A stretch of DNA of 64,000 nt from Amycolatopsis bartoniae (GTDB lineage Bacteria > Actinomycetota > Actinomycetes > Mycobacteriales > Pseudonocardiaceae): NCBI RefSeq assembly GCF_014191255.1, contig NZ_JACHWH010000009.1, positions 178,333 to 242,332 of the forward strand. Direction: 5' to 3'. This document shows, one piece after another, positions 1-8,384 of this stretch; position 1 is the first letter of the stretch; each line of letters starts with the position of its first letter. The position numbers were made by a program, and so were the translations under genes. The notes below the pieces were generated by a model, which was not told the origin of the DNA, ran no database searches, and saw nothing but the letters and a program-made list of their open reading frames with translations.

Positions 1-1
1 G

Positions 2-1099
2 ACCGGGCAGATCCGGCCGATCGACGCGGATCTCAAGCCCTACATCGAGCTGGACGCGCACTGGCGGCTCGGCACCCGCGCGACGCACCTGGACACCAGC
101 CAGCGCGTCGTGCACCTGCCCGGCAAGGAGGAGCTCTGGTACGACGGGCTGATCATCGCGACCGGCGTGGTGCCCCGGCACCTGCCCGGCGCGCCGCGGC
201 ACGACCCGCGGGTGCGGGTGCTGCGCACGGTCGAGGACGCGATCTCGCTGCGCCGCGCGCTGACCGCCAGCAGCAAGCCCGCCGTGGTGATCGGCAGCGG
301 GCTGATCGGCTGCGAGTTCGCGGCCAGCATGCGCACGCTCGGCCGGGACGTCACGCTCGTCGGGCACGCGAAGGCGCCGCTGTACCGGTTCGGCCCGCGC
401 GTCGCGCAGGCCGTGGCCGAGACGCACGAGAAGCACCGCGCGGGACTGGCGATGAACTCCGAGGTGCGGCACTGGATCAGCACCAAGGACGCGTTCGGGC
501 TGCACCTGACCAACAACCAGCTCGTCGTGGCCAGCTGCGTGGTGCTGTCGATCGGCAGTGTGCCCGCGGTGGACTGGCTGCGTGGTTCGGGGCTCGACAT
601 CTCCGACGGCGTGCTGTGCGACGCGACGCTGTTCGCCGAGGGCGCCGAGGACGTCGTGGTGGCCGGGGACGTCGCGCGCTGGCCGAACCTGCGGTTCGAC
701 GAGACGCCCCGGCGCGTCGAGCACTGGATCAACGCGGTGGAGTCCGCGCGGGCCGCGGCGGAGAACCTGATGGCGGGACGGCGGTTGGCCAAGCCGTTCA
801 CCCCGCTGCCGCGCGCCTGGTCGAGCATCTACGAGCACCGGCTGCAGATGGCCGGGATGCCCGCGCTCGGCGAGGACACGGTGCAGCTCGACGACGGTGT
901 GACCGGGTTCGTGCGCGGCGGCCAGCTGGTCGGCGCGGCGAGCTGGGACAAGCCGCGCGCGATGCTGCACTGGACCGCGGAGCTCGAACGGCGCCTGCCG
1001 GTGCCGGAGTACACGCCGGTCGCCGAGCCGGAGGGCATGGAGCTGAGCGAGGCCGTGTTCTCCGAGGAGGAGTGGCTGACCGTGGGCCAGGGAGTCTGA
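2..1099 (+). CDS. FAD/NAD(P)-dependent reductase of the ferredoxin-reductase type (5' end cut by window)
   Basis: The reading frame is open from the first bases, so the N-terminal FAD Rossmann motif lies outside the window and 365 residues remain. Seen: an ATG motif (LIIATGVVPR), a second dinucleotide-binding glycine motif (VVIGSGLIGCEFA) for NAD(P)H, and the flavin-contacting VVVAGDVARWPN motif, followed by a C-terminal reductase domain. This order is that of ferredoxin/rubredoxin/putidaredoxin reductases, which pass electrons from NAD(P)H to an iron-sulfur protein, often for a P450 or dioxygenase. No ferredoxin or oxygenase partner is visible here. The XRE regulator gene follows after 1 nt, so the two are probably cotranscribed. 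The substrate cannot be read from the sequence. Confidence 0.85.
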   Translation, partial: TGQIRPIDADLKPYIELDAHWRLGTRATHLDTSQRVVHLPGKEELWYDGLIIATGVVPRHLPGAPRHDPRVRVLRTVEDAISLRRALTASSKPAVVIGSGLIGCEFAASMRTLGRDVTLVGHAKAPLYRFGPRVAQAVAETHEKHRAGLAMNSEVRHWISTKDAFGLHLTNNQLVVASCVVLSIGSVPAVDWLRGSGLDISDGVLCDATLFAEGAEDVVVAGDVARWPNLRFDETPRRVEHWINAVESARAAAENLMAGRRLAKPFTPLPRAWSSIYEHRLQMAGMPALGEDTVQLDDGVTGFVRGGQLVGAASWDKPRAMLHWTAELERRLPVPEYTPVAEPEGMELSEAVFSEEEWLTVGQGV

Positions 1100-1100
1100 G

Positions 1101-1370
1101 GTGGCCGACACCGACACCGGGCCACTGCCCGCGCCCGAGGACGTTCTCGATGCCGTGCGCGGCCACCGGCTCGCGGAGATCCGCCGCGGCCGCGGCCTGA
1201 CCCAGCACCACCTCGCCGAGAAGATGGGAGTTTCGCAGAGCCACGTCTACGAGATCGAACGCGGGTCGATCGCCGAGCGGGAAGCGCTTTCGCGGTACGC
1301 GCTGGCCCTCGGCGGCAGGCTGCGGCAGACGATCCACTTCGACGACGGGGACATCGCCGTGGTCGAGTAA
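1101..1370 (+). CDS. XRE-family helix-turn-helix regulator (small)
   Basis: An 89-residue protein starting at GTG 1 nt after the stop of the reductase gene; GGGAG in the end of that gene is the likely ribosome binding site. Residues about 17-50 form a clear Cro/C1-type helix-turn-helix (LAEIRRGRGLTQHHLAEKMG, then SQSHVYEIERG). The rest is short and has no sensor domain, so it may act as a DNA-binding subunit or as a local autoregulator of the reductase gene. An antitoxin role is possible but no toxin gene adjoins it. A strong terminator follows. Confidence 0.85.
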   Translation: MADTDTGPLPAPEDVLDAVRGHRLAEIRRGRGLTQHHLAEKMGVSQSHVYEIERGSIAEREALSRYALALGGRLRQTIHFDDGDIAVVE

Positions 1371-1386
1371 GCGCTTTCTCAGTTGG

Positions 1387-1424
1387 AGCGGGCAGGTCCT
1401 TTCCGGGCCTGCCCGCTCTTTTCG
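1387..1424 (+). terminator. Rho-independent terminator after the XRE gene
   Basis: A perfect 10-bp stem (AGCGGGCAGG at 1387-1396 with CCTGCCCGCT at 1408-1417), an 11-nt loop, then CTCTTTT. It sits between the convergent XRE and HxlR genes. The T-run favours termination of the + strand transcript. Confidence 0.8.
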
Positions 1425-1426
1425 CG

Positions 1427-1861
1427 TCAGGGGGTCCGGGCGTCGTGCTGCTCGCGGTTGGCGAGCACCTGCCCCATGTTCGCCTGTGCCCAGTGCCGGA
1501 GACCGCGTGTCACCTGGTGCAGGGACAGGCCGAGATCGGTCAGCTCGTAGGAGACGGTGACGGGCACGGTGGGAGTGACCGTGCGGGTGAGCAGGCCGTC
1601 GCGTTCGAGCGATCGCAGGGTCTGGGTCAGCATCTTCTGGCTCACGCCGGCCAGCCGGCGGGACAGTTCGGAGTACCGCATCGCCTTCGGGCCGTCCCCC
1701 GCGCCGGGCTCCGCGGCCGTGTCACCGGCCAGTGCGCACAGGATCAGCACGACCCACTTGTCCGAGATCCGGTCGAGCAGCTGACGGCTGGGGCACACCG
1801 CCAGGAACGCGTCGTACTCCACCTTCGCCTGCGCCCGCTGGACCGCCTTCGTCGTCGCCAT
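1427..1861 (-). CDS. HxlR-family transcriptional regulator
   Basis: 144 residues with the single winged-helix domain of HxlR/MarR-like regulators. The order CPSRQLLDRISDKWVVLILCAL, a recognition-helix region (YSELSRRLAGVSQKMLTQTL) and the wing (RTVTPTVPVTVSYELTDLG) fit the family, including the Cys near the first helix that in several members senses electrophiles. The start has AGGAGAGCAGGA just upstream. It is divergent from an aldo-keto reductase gene, with inverted repeats in the 124-bp gap, which suggests local control of that gene in response to aldehydes or quinones (inference). Confidence 0.9.
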   Translation of the reverse strand: MATTKAVQRAQAKVEYDAFLAVCPSRQLLDRISDKWVVLILCALAGDTAAEPGAGDGPKAMRYSELSRRLAGVSQKMLTQTLRSLERDGLLTRTVTPTVPVTVSYELTDLGLSLHQVTRGLRHWAQANMGQVLANREQHDARTP

Positions 1862-1886
1862 TCCTGCTCTCCTATAGGTGGGTTAC

Positions 1887-1919
1887 GCACTTCAAGGTGC
1901 CTACTTCCCAGCGGGAAGT
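1887..1919. promoter_or_regulatory. Inverted repeats in the HxlR/AKR divergent promoter region
   Basis: Two adjacent dyads: GCAC-6nt-GTGC (1887-1900) and a perfect ACTTCCC-AGC-GGGAAGT (1903-1919). They lie between the divergent HxlR and aldo-keto reductase genes and are good candidate operators for the HxlR protein. No binding data can be inferred. Confidence 0.5.
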
Positions 1920-1985
1920 TCCGCTCCAATACTGGTCCCCGAAGGCCGGCGGCGCCAGCCCCGGCGAAGAACGAAAGGCACCACA

Positions 1986-2849
1986 TTGTCCGCGACACTT
2001 CCCGGCGGCACCTGGCTGCTGGGCGACTCGACCGTCACCCGGTTCGGCTACGGCGCCATGCAACTGGCCGGTCCCGGGGTCATGGGACCGCCCGCCAACC
2101 ACGACGGCGCCCTGGCCGTGCTGCGCGAGGCGGTCGAGGCCGGCATCACCCACATCGACACCAGCGGCGCCTACGGGCCGCGGGTGACGAACGAACTGAT
2201 CCGCGAGGCGCTGCACCCCTATCCGGAGTCGTTGTTCATCGCCACCAAGGTCGGGGCGAACCGGGACGCGCGAGGCGGCTGGCCCACCGCGCGGCGGCCC
2301 GGAGATCTGCGCAAGCAGGTCGAGGAGAACCTGCGGACACTCGGCGTGGAGACGCTCGACCTCGTCAACCTGCGGATGGGTGATGCCACCGGTCCCCAGC
2401 CCGGTTCGCTCGCCGAGGCCCTCGGGACGCTCATCGAACTCCAGCAGGAGGGCCTGATCCGGCACCTCGGGGTCAGCAACGTGACGGCCGAGCAGGTCAC
2501 CGAGGCGCAGGGCATGACGTCGATCGTGTGCGTGCAGAACGGGTACAACCTCGCGTACCGCCACGACGACGACCTCATCGACCGGCTCGCCGCCGAGGAC
2601 ATCGCCTTCGTGCCGTTCTTCCCGCTGGGCGGCTTCTCGCCGCTGCAGTCCGAGACGCTCTCGGCGGTCGCCACCCGGCTGGAGGCGGCGCCGATGTCCG
2701 TCGCGCTGGCCTGGCTGTTGCGGCGCTCGCCGAACATCCTGCTCATCCCCGGCACGTCGTCGAGAGCGCACCTGCGCGAGAACATCGCCGGCGCGGGACT
2801 TTCCCTTTCCGAGGAGGATTTGAAGGAACTGGACGGCATCGGAAGCTGA
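1986..2849 (+). CDS. Aldo-keto reductase
   Basis: 287 residues from a TTG start; a GAAAGG ribosome binding site at 1973-1978 and loss of homology upstream decide this start. Seen: N-terminal GYGAMQL, the catalytic Asp region (HIDTSGAYGPRVTNELIREA), the Lys strand (LFIATKVG), the LVNLRMG strand region where many AKRs have LIH, and the C-terminal cofactor segment ILLIPGTSSRAHLRENIAGA. These fit an NADPH-dependent AKR that reduces aldehydes or ketones. It is divergent from an HxlR regulator gene and ends at a strong hairpin. The specific substrate is unknown. Confidence 0.9.
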   Translation: MSATLPGGTWLLGDSTVTRFGYGAMQLAGPGVMGPPANHDGALAVLREAVEAGITHIDTSGAYGPRVTNELIREALHPYPESLFIATKVGANRDARGGWPTARRPGDLRKQVEENLRTLGVETLDLVNLRMGDATGPQPGSLAEALGTLIELQQEGLIRHLGVSNVTAEQVTEAQGMTSIVCVQNGYNLAYRHDDDLIDRLAAEDIAFVPFFPLGGFSPLQSETLSAVATRLEAAPMSVALAWLLRRSPNILLIPGTSSRAHLRENIAGAGLSLSEEDLKELDGIGS

Positions 2850-2857
2850 GCATGAAA

Positions 2858-2888
2858 ACGGGGCGCCCTCGTCGCGAGGGCGCCCCGT
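2858..2888. terminator. Bidirectional hairpin between AKR and dxs
   Basis: A perfect 14-bp stem (left arm 2858-2871, ACGGGGCGCCCTCG) with a 3-nt loop and right arm 2875-2888, placed between the stop codons of two convergent genes. On the minus strand the downstream arm is followed by TTTTCATG, so dxs transcripts may also end here. Confidence 0.8.
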
Positions 2889-2893
2889 CGGCT

Positions 2894-4792
2894 CTACTCC
2901 GCCGGTTCCGGCTGCGGGTCCGGCACCAGGTTCGCCGCCCACTCGGTCACCCGGCGCGCCACGTCCTGCGCCGTCAGGCCCACCCGCGCGAGCACCTCCT
3001 CGCGCGAACCGTGCTCGTGGAACTGCTGCGGCACCGCCAGGTCCCGCAACGGCACGTCGCACTCCGCGTCACGCAGGACGGCCGCCAGCGCGGAGCCGAA
3101 ACCACCGTGCCGGCCGCTGTCCTCGACCGTCACCACGAGCCGGTGCGCCTTCGCCAGCCCCACCAGCTCCTGCGGCACCGGCACGACCCACCGCGGGTCC
3201 ACGACCGTCACGCCGATGCCCTGGTCGGCCAGCCGCTCCGCCGCCCGCAGCCCCAGCGGCGCGAACGCCCCGACGGCCACCAGCAGCACGTCGGCGCCGT
3301 CCTCGGGCTTGCGCAGCACGTCGACCGTGCCCCGCCGCTCGACGGCGGGCACCGACTCCACGACGCTGCCCTTCGAGAACCGCAGCGCGGTCGGCCCGTC
3401 GGACACCGCGACCGCCTCGCGCAGCTCCTCGCGCAGCGTCTGCGCGTCCCGCGGCGCGGCGACCCGGATGCCGGGCACCATGCCCAGCAGCGACAGGTCC
3501 CACATGCCGTGGTGGCTCGGCCCGTCCGGACCGGTGATCCCGGCGCGGTCGAGCACCAGCGTGACCGGCTGCCGGTGCAGCGCCACGTCCATCAGCAGCT
3601 GGTCGAACGCGCGGTTGAGGAACGTCGAGTACACCGCCACCACGGGGTGCAGCCCGCCCATCGCGAGCCCCGCCGCGGACGTGACCGCGTGCTGCTCGGC
3701 GATCCCGACGTCGTACCAGCGGTCGGGATAGCTCTCGGCGAACTTGTCCAGCCCGGTGGAACGCAGCATCGCCGCGGTGATCGCCACCACGTCCTCGCGC
3801 TCGCCGCCGATCTTCAGCAGCTCGTCGGCGAACACCGACGTCCAGCTGCGCCCCTTCGGCTTCGGCAGTCCGGTCTCCGGGTCGATCGGGTCGGTCTGGT
3901 GCATCTGGTCGGCCTCGTGGTTCACCGCGGGCGGGTAGCCGTGCCCCTTCTCGGTGACCGCGTGCACGACGACCGGGCCGCCGAACGCCTTCGCCGCCTG
4001 CAACGCCTTCTCCAGCGCCACGAGGTCGTGCCCGTCCACCGGCCCCAGGTACTTCAGGCCCAGGTCGGAGAACATCATCTGCGGGCTGAGCGCGTCCTTG
4101 ATGCCGGCCTTCGCGGCGTGCAGCGCGGCGTAGATCGGGCGGCCCACCACCGGCGTGTGCAGCAGCAGCTCCTTGCCGCCGTCGAGCATCCGCTCATAGC
4201 CCGGCTGCAGGCGCAGCGACGCCAGGTGCTCGGCGAAACCGCCGATCGTCGGCGAGTAGGAGCGGCCGTTGTCGTTGACCACGATGACGACGGGCCTGCC
4301 GGGCTCGGCGGCGATGTTGTTCAGCGCCTCCCAGCACATGCCGCCGGTCAGCGCACCGTCACCGACCACGGCGACGGTGTGCCGTCCGCCACCGGCCAGT
4401 TCGAACGCCTTGGACAAACCGTCCACATAGGACAATGCGGTGGAGGCGTGGCTGTTCTCGACGAAGTCGTGCTCGCTCTCGGAGCGGATCGGGTAGCCCG
4501 CGACGCCGCCGGTCTGCCGGAGCAGGTCGAACCCGGCCTGCCTGCCGGTGACGATCTTGTGCACGTAGCTCTGGTGGCCGACGTCGAACACGATCGCGTC
4601 CCGGGGCGAGTCGAACACCCGGTGCAGCGCCATCGTCAGCTCGACCACGCCCAGGTTCGGCCCCAGATGACCGCCTGAGCGCCGCACCCGGTCGATGAGG
4701 AAGTCGCGGATCTCGCCCGCCAGCTGCTCCAACTGGCCCTGCCCCATGCGCTTGAGGTCGGCCGGTCCGTGCACAGACTCCAGCAACGTCAC
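2894..4792 (-). CDS. dxs: 1-deoxy-D-xylulose-5-phosphate synthase
   Basis: Thiamine-diphosphate enzyme that condenses pyruvate and glyceraldehyde 3-phosphate, the first step of the MEP isoprenoid pathway. About 632 residues if started at GTG 4792, giving the family N-terminus [22 protein letters not shown] lies upstream. A GTG at 4804 adds four residues. Seen: [30 protein letters not shown], the ThDP/Mg motif [16 protein letters not shown], then the pyrimidine-binding domain ([17 protein letters not shown], with the activating Glu) and the C-terminal transketolase domain. Length is normal for the family. It stands alone and is transcribed away from the aldehyde dehydrogenase gene. Confidence 0.97.
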   Translation of the reverse strand: MTLLESVHGPADLKRMGQGQLEQLAGEIRDFLIDRVRRSGGHLGPNLGVVELTMALHRVFDSPRDAIVFDVGHQSYVHKIVTGRQAGFDLLRQTGGVAGYPIRSESEHDFVENSHASTALSYVDGLSKAFELAGGGRHTVAVVGDGALTGGMCWEALNNIAAEPGRPVVIVVNDNGRSYSPTIGGFAEHLASLRLQPGYERMLDGGKELLLHTPVVGRPIYAALHAAKAGIKDALSPQMMFSDLGLKYLGPVDGHDLVALEKALQAAKAFGGPVVVHAVTEKGHGYPPAVNHEADQMHQTDPIDPETGLPKPKGRSWTSVFADELLKIGGEREDVVAITAAMLRSTGLDKFAESYPDRWYDVGIAEQHAVTSAAGLAMGGLHPVVAVYSTFLNRAFDQLLMDVALHRQPVTLVLDRAGITGPDGPSHHGMWDLSLLGMVPGIRVAAPRDAQTLREELREAVAVSDGPTALRFSKGSVVESVPAVERRGTVDVLRKPEDGADVLLVAVGAFAPLGLRAAERLADQGIGVTVVDPRWVVPVPQELVGLAKAHRLVVTVEDSGRHGGFGSALAAVLRDAECDVPLRDLAVPQQFHEHGSREEVLARVGLTAQDVARRVTEWAANLVPDPQPEPAE

Positions 4793-5041
4793 TTTCCACC
4801 TCACCTGATCGATCCTGCGACCGTCCGCCCAGTCTACGGAGGAAGGAAACCCCTGCCGCGCGCCGCGCCCCGCCTGACGTCCTCACCTGCGACGAGGCTG
4901 GTCCGTCCGTGAGTCAACTCTCACTTGGTCGTGCACCCTACTCGCCCCGGGTGCTCACGGTCGGTGAGCGGACGGCGGGAACCGCCAGCCGTCCGGCACA
5001 CGTAGGCTTCCGAACCGGTCAAGACGCGAACGGGAGGGCCG

Positions 5042-6508
5042 ATGCCGGACTTCTTCATCGACGGCGAGTGGGTCGCGGCTCACGCCGGCGGGTCGCGCGA
5101 GATCCGTTGTCCCGCCGACGGCTCGCTGACCGGGACCGTCGACGAAGGCACCCGGGAGGACACCGAGGCCGCCATCGCCGCCGCGCGCCGGGCCTTCGAC
5201 GCGGGAGGGTGGCCGTCCACACCGGCCGCCACGCGTGGGGACCTGTTGCTGCGCGTGGCGGATCTCGTCGAGCGGGACCGGGACGCCTACGCCCGCGCGG
5301 AGTCGCTCGACACCGGGAAACGCCTGGTGGAGAGCGAGTACGACCTGGCGGACGTCGCCGCGTGCTTCCGGTACTTCGGCAAGCTGGCCGGGCAGCGGGC
5401 GGGGCGCGTGGTGGACGCCGGGAGCGACGTCCTGAGCCGGATCGTGTACGAGCCGGTCGGGGTGTGCGGGCTGATCACGCCGTGGAACTACCCGCTGCTG
5501 CAGACGGCCTGGAAGGTGGCGCCCGCGCTGGCGGCGGGCAACACCTTCGTGCTCAAGCCCAGCGAGCTGACCCCGCACACGGCGATCCTGCTGATGCGCA
5601 CGCTGACCGAAGCGGGATTGCCCGCGGGGGTGGCGAACCTGGTGCTGGGGGCCGGACCCGCGGTGGGGGCGCCGCTGGCCGAGCACGTGGACGTGGACCT
5701 GGTGTCGTTCACCGGCGGGCCGGCGACGGGCCGCCGGATCGCGGCGAGCGCGGCGGCGACGGTCAAGAAGGTGGCGCTGGAGCTGGGCGGCAAGAACCCG
5801 AACGTGGTTTTCGCGGACGCGGACTTCGAGACGGCGGTGGACTACGCGCTGACGGCGGTGTTCCTGCACTCGGGCCAGGTGTGCTCGGCGGGCGCGCGGC
5901 TGATCGTGCAGGAGGAGCTGCACGACCGGCTGGTGGACGAGGTGGTGCGGCGGGCGGAGCGGATCCGCCTGGGCGGGCCGTTCGACCCGGACGCGGAGAC
6001 GGGCCCGTTGATCTCGGCGGCGCACCTGGCGAAGGTGGAGCAGTACGTGGAGCGCGCGGTCGCGGAGGGCGCGGTGCTGCGGACCGGCGGCCGCCGCGCC
6101 GAGGACCCGAGGCTCGCGGGCGGGTTCTACTACCTGCCGACCGTCCTCGACGACGTCCGGCAGGGCGGTTTCGCCGTCACGGAGGAGTCGTTCGGGCCGG
6201 TCCTGACGGTCGAGACCTTCACCGACGAGAACGACGCGGTCCGCATCGCCAACGACACGCACTACGGCCTGGCAGGTGCGGTGTTCACTTCGGACGCCTC
6301 GCGCGCGCAACGGGTCGCGAACCGCCTGCGGCACGGCACGGTGTGGATCAACGACTACCACCCGTACCTCCCGCAGGCCGAGTGGGGCGGCTTCAAGCAG
6401 TCGGGCTTCGGCCGGGAGCTGGGCCAGACCGGCCTGGGCGAGTACCAGGAGGCGAAGCACATCTACCAGAACCTGCGCCCACGCCCGTCGGGCTGGTTCC
6501 GGGGATGA
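5042..6508 (+). CDS. Aldehyde dehydrogenase, betaine-aldehyde-dehydrogenase-like
   Basis: 488 residues, ATG preceded by GGGAGG. NAD(P)-dependent oxidation of an aldehyde to its acid. Seen: the cofactor-binding PWNYPLLQTAWK and SFTGGPATGRRI motifs, the general base Glu in VALELGGKNPNVVF, the catalytic Cys in SGQVCSAGARLIV, and a C-terminal WINDYHPYLPQAEWGGFKQS block that I associate with BADH/GbsA-type enzymes acting on betaine aldehyde or related aminoaldehydes. There is no choline dehydrogenase or transporter beside it, so an osmoprotectant role is only inferred. It is followed by a tandem repeat region instead of a clear terminator. Confidence 0.92.
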   Translation: MPDFFIDGEWVAAHAGGSREIRCPADGSLTGTVDEGTREDTEAAIAAARRAFDAGGWPSTPAATRGDLLLRVADLVERDRDAYARAESLDTGKRLVESEYDLADVAACFRYFGKLAGQRAGRVVDAGSDVLSRIVYEPVGVCGLITPWNYPLLQTAWKVAPALAAGNTFVLKPSELTPHTAILLMRTLTEAGLPAGVANLVLGAGPAVGAPLAEHVDVDLVSFTGGPATGRRIAASAAATVKKVALELGGKNPNVVFADADFETAVDYALTAVFLHSGQVCSAGARLIVQEELHDRLVDEVVRRAERIRLGGPFDPDAETGPLISAAHLAKVEQYVERAVAEGAVLRTGGRRAEDPRLAGGFYYLPTVLDDVRQGGFAVTEESFGPVLTVETFTDENDAVRIANDTHYGLAGAVFTSDASRAQRVANRLRHGTVWINDYHPYLPQAEWGGFKQSGFGRELGQTGLGEYQEAKHIYQNLRPRPSGWFRG

Positions 6509-6531
6509 GCGGTGAGCGGCGGTCTGTCTGT

Positions 6532-7092
6532 GGCTGATCCGAGCAGTCGCGAGGACCGGAGCGGGGGCACGTGGCGCCGAGTCCCTGGCTGATCCAAGCG
6601 GTCGCCGAGAACCGATCGGCGGCTCGCGGCACCGGTCCATGGCGGCTGAGCCGAGCAGCCGCGAGGACCGGAGCCGGGGCACGTGGCGCCCGATCCCCGG
6701 CTGATCCGAGTCAGCCGCCGAGGACCGATCGGCGGCTCGCGGCGCCGGTCCATCGCGGCTGAGCCGAGCAGCCGCCACGGATCGCCGGGGGCACGTAGTG
6801 GCCGGTCCCCGGCTGATCCGAGACAGCCGCCGAGGACCGGTCGGCGGAACGTGGTGTCCAGTCCGGAGCCACTGATCCGAGACAGTCCCCGAGGGCCGGT
6901 GGGCGGCCCGCAGCGGTCTGTCTGCGGCTGATCCGAGCGGTCGCCACGCCGGTCCGGGGCCACGTAGCGCCTGGTCCTTGGGCTGATCGGAACTTGTCGC
7001 CGTGGACCGGTTGCGGCACGTGGCGCCAGACCGGGCCGCTGATCCGAGACAGCCGCCGAGACGCGGAGCGGGGGCACCGCTGGGCGGCGCCC
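6532..7092. repeat. Tandem array of about ten degenerate ~56-bp repeats
   Basis: Units begin with GGCTGATCC or a close variant at 6532, 6587, 6644, 6699, 6757, 6811, 6869, 6926, 6981 and 7037, a spacing of 54-58 bp. The shared core is roughly GGCTGATCCGAGCAGCCGCC, then a GAGGACCGG block, then GGCACGTGGCGCCGGTCC. Units 1 and 3 resemble each other more than their neighbours, as do 2 and 4, so part of the array is a ~112-bp dimer. The period is not a multiple of three and no gene fits. The array fills the whole gap between the aldehyde dehydrogenase and the convergent monooxygenase. Confidence 0.85.
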
Positions 7093-7096
7093 CCGC
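7068..7096. terminator. GC hairpin at the 3' end of the monooxygenase gene
   Basis: An 8-bp stem, GCGGGGGC (7068-7075) with GCCCCCGC (7089-7096), and a 13-nt loop, just outside the stop codon of the minus-strand monooxygenase gene and overlapping the last repeat unit. There is no T-run, so termination is a guess. Confidence 0.35.
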
Positions 7097-7102
7097 CCGG
7101 GC

Positions 7103-8236
7103 TCAGGCGGTTCGTTCGTTCCTGGTGGCGAGCAGGTCGAGCACGCCCTCCGGCACGTTGTCGCCGAACAGGCTTTCCAGGAGGAAGTCCTCGTCGACGG
7201 GGGTTTCCTTGCGGGTGAACATCGACTGCTCGTGCTCGGCGAGGGCGGCCTCGACGTCGCCGGGATGCGCGGCGAGGGCCTTGCCGAGGTCGGCGCCGTC
7301 CAGCATGGCCAGGTTGGCGCCTTCACCGTCCGGCGGCGACAGGTGTGCGGCGTCGCCGATCAGCGTCACCCCCGGCACCCGGTCCCAGCGCAGCTGGGTC
7401 GGCAGCGCGTAGTGCGGGCGCAGGACCGGCCCGGTGTCGCCGTCGGTGATCAACGCGGTGAGCTCCGGCGCCCAGCCCTCGAACTCCCCCGCGATCCGCT
7501 CGGCCGCCGCGGCGGGATCGGCGAAGTCGATGCTCTCGTACCACTCCAGCGGCTTGGTGAGCTCCACATAGGTGTGCAAAGTGCCGCCGCTTTCCCGGTG
7601 CGCGCCGATGTGCTTGCCCGACGCGAGAACCATCAGCGTTCCCCCGCCGACCACCTTCGCCTGGACCGGGTGCCGGGTGTCGGCGTCGAACAGGTAGACC
7701 TCGATCGACGCGGTCCCGGCGTACTCGGGGACGGCGTCGGTGACCACCGGCCGGACCCGTGACCACGCGCCGTCCGCGCCCACCAGCAGGTCCGTGACCA
7801 CGGTACCGCCGTCGGCGAAGCTCACCTCGTGGCGCCCCTCGCCGAGCGCGCGGACGCCGCTGACCTTGTGGCCCCACCGGACGGTGCCGGCGGGCAGCGC
7901 GTCCAGCAGCATCCGCCGCAGGTCACCGCGCTGCACCTCGGGGCGGCCGCCCGTGCCGTCGTCGGCCTTGTCGAGCACGACCGTCCCGTCCGGCTGCAGG
8001 ACCCGCATCGCCTGGCGGCCCTCCAGGACGAGGGAACGGAACTCGTCCATCAGCCCCGCCGCCTCGACGGCCAGTTGCCCGTTGTAGTCGTGGATGTCGA
8101 GCATCCCGCCCTGCGACCGCGCGCCCGGCGACGGCTCCGCCTCGTGGACCGTGACCGGGAACCCGTGCAGGGACAACACGCGGGCCAGGGTGAGACCACC
8201 GAGCCCGGCGCCGATGATCGTGACGGGAGTGCGCAT
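7103..8236 (-). CDS. FAD-dependent monooxygenase, Tet(X)-like
   Basis: 377 residues from ATG 8236, which has AAGGAG eight bases upstream; the open frame continues further but without family similarity. Group A flavin hydroxylase features: FAD motif VTIIGAGLGGLTLARVL, the DG motif in LLVGADGAWSRVRP, and the GD motif VTLIGDAAHLSPPDGEGANL. The GGMLDIHDYNGQLA segment and the GD region resemble Tet(X)-type enzymes, which use NADPH and O2 to hydroxylate polycyclic or aromatic substrates. It stands alone, so the substrate is unknown; tetracycline inactivation should not be assumed. Confidence 0.88.
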   Translation of the reverse strand: MRTPVTIIGAGLGGLTLARVLSLHGFPVTVHEAEPSPGARSQGGMLDIHDYNGQLAVEAAGLMDEFRSLVLEGRQAMRVLQPDGTVVLDKADDGTGGRPEVQRGDLRRMLLDALPAGTVRWGHKVSGVRALGEGRHEVSFADGGTVVTDLLVGADGAWSRVRPVVTDAVPEYAGTASIEVYLFDADTRHPVQAKVVGGGTLMVLASGKHIGAHRESGGTLHTYVELTKPLEWYESIDFADPAAAAERIAGEFEGWAPELTALITDGDTGPVLRPHYALPTQLRWDRVPGVTLIGDAAHLSPPDGEGANLAMLDGADLGKALAAHPGDVEAALAEHEQSMFTRKETPVDEDFLLESLFGDNVPEGVLDLLATRNERTA

Positions 8237-8384
8237 GAATGCTCCTTGGGAGTTCGTTTCGTCCAGCAAGCCCAGGTTGACCCCGCCCACTGGCACGACG
8301 CGCACACGACACTGGCACCGGACTGTCAGCCCCTGTCAGGACCGGCGAGTCACCGTCCACAAGAGACAGTCCGTTATGGAGTTC

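Noticed and set aside
6532..7092. CRISPR array
   Set aside because: Units are contiguous and divergent along their entire length, with no constant repeat alternating with unique spacers, and no cas genes are in the window.
6463..7326. A 287-codon minus-strand open frame across the 56-bp repeats and into the monooxygenase gene
   Set aside because: The repeat period is not a multiple of three, the protein is Arg/Pro/Ser-rich without a stable repeat, and half of it is antisense or out of frame to a real gene; GC-rich DNA gives such frames by chance.
7103..8236. Tetracycline resistance gene
   Set aside because: Only general group A flavin monooxygenase motifs with some Tet(X)-like segments are visible. 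No neighbouring resistance gene or regulator supports that role.
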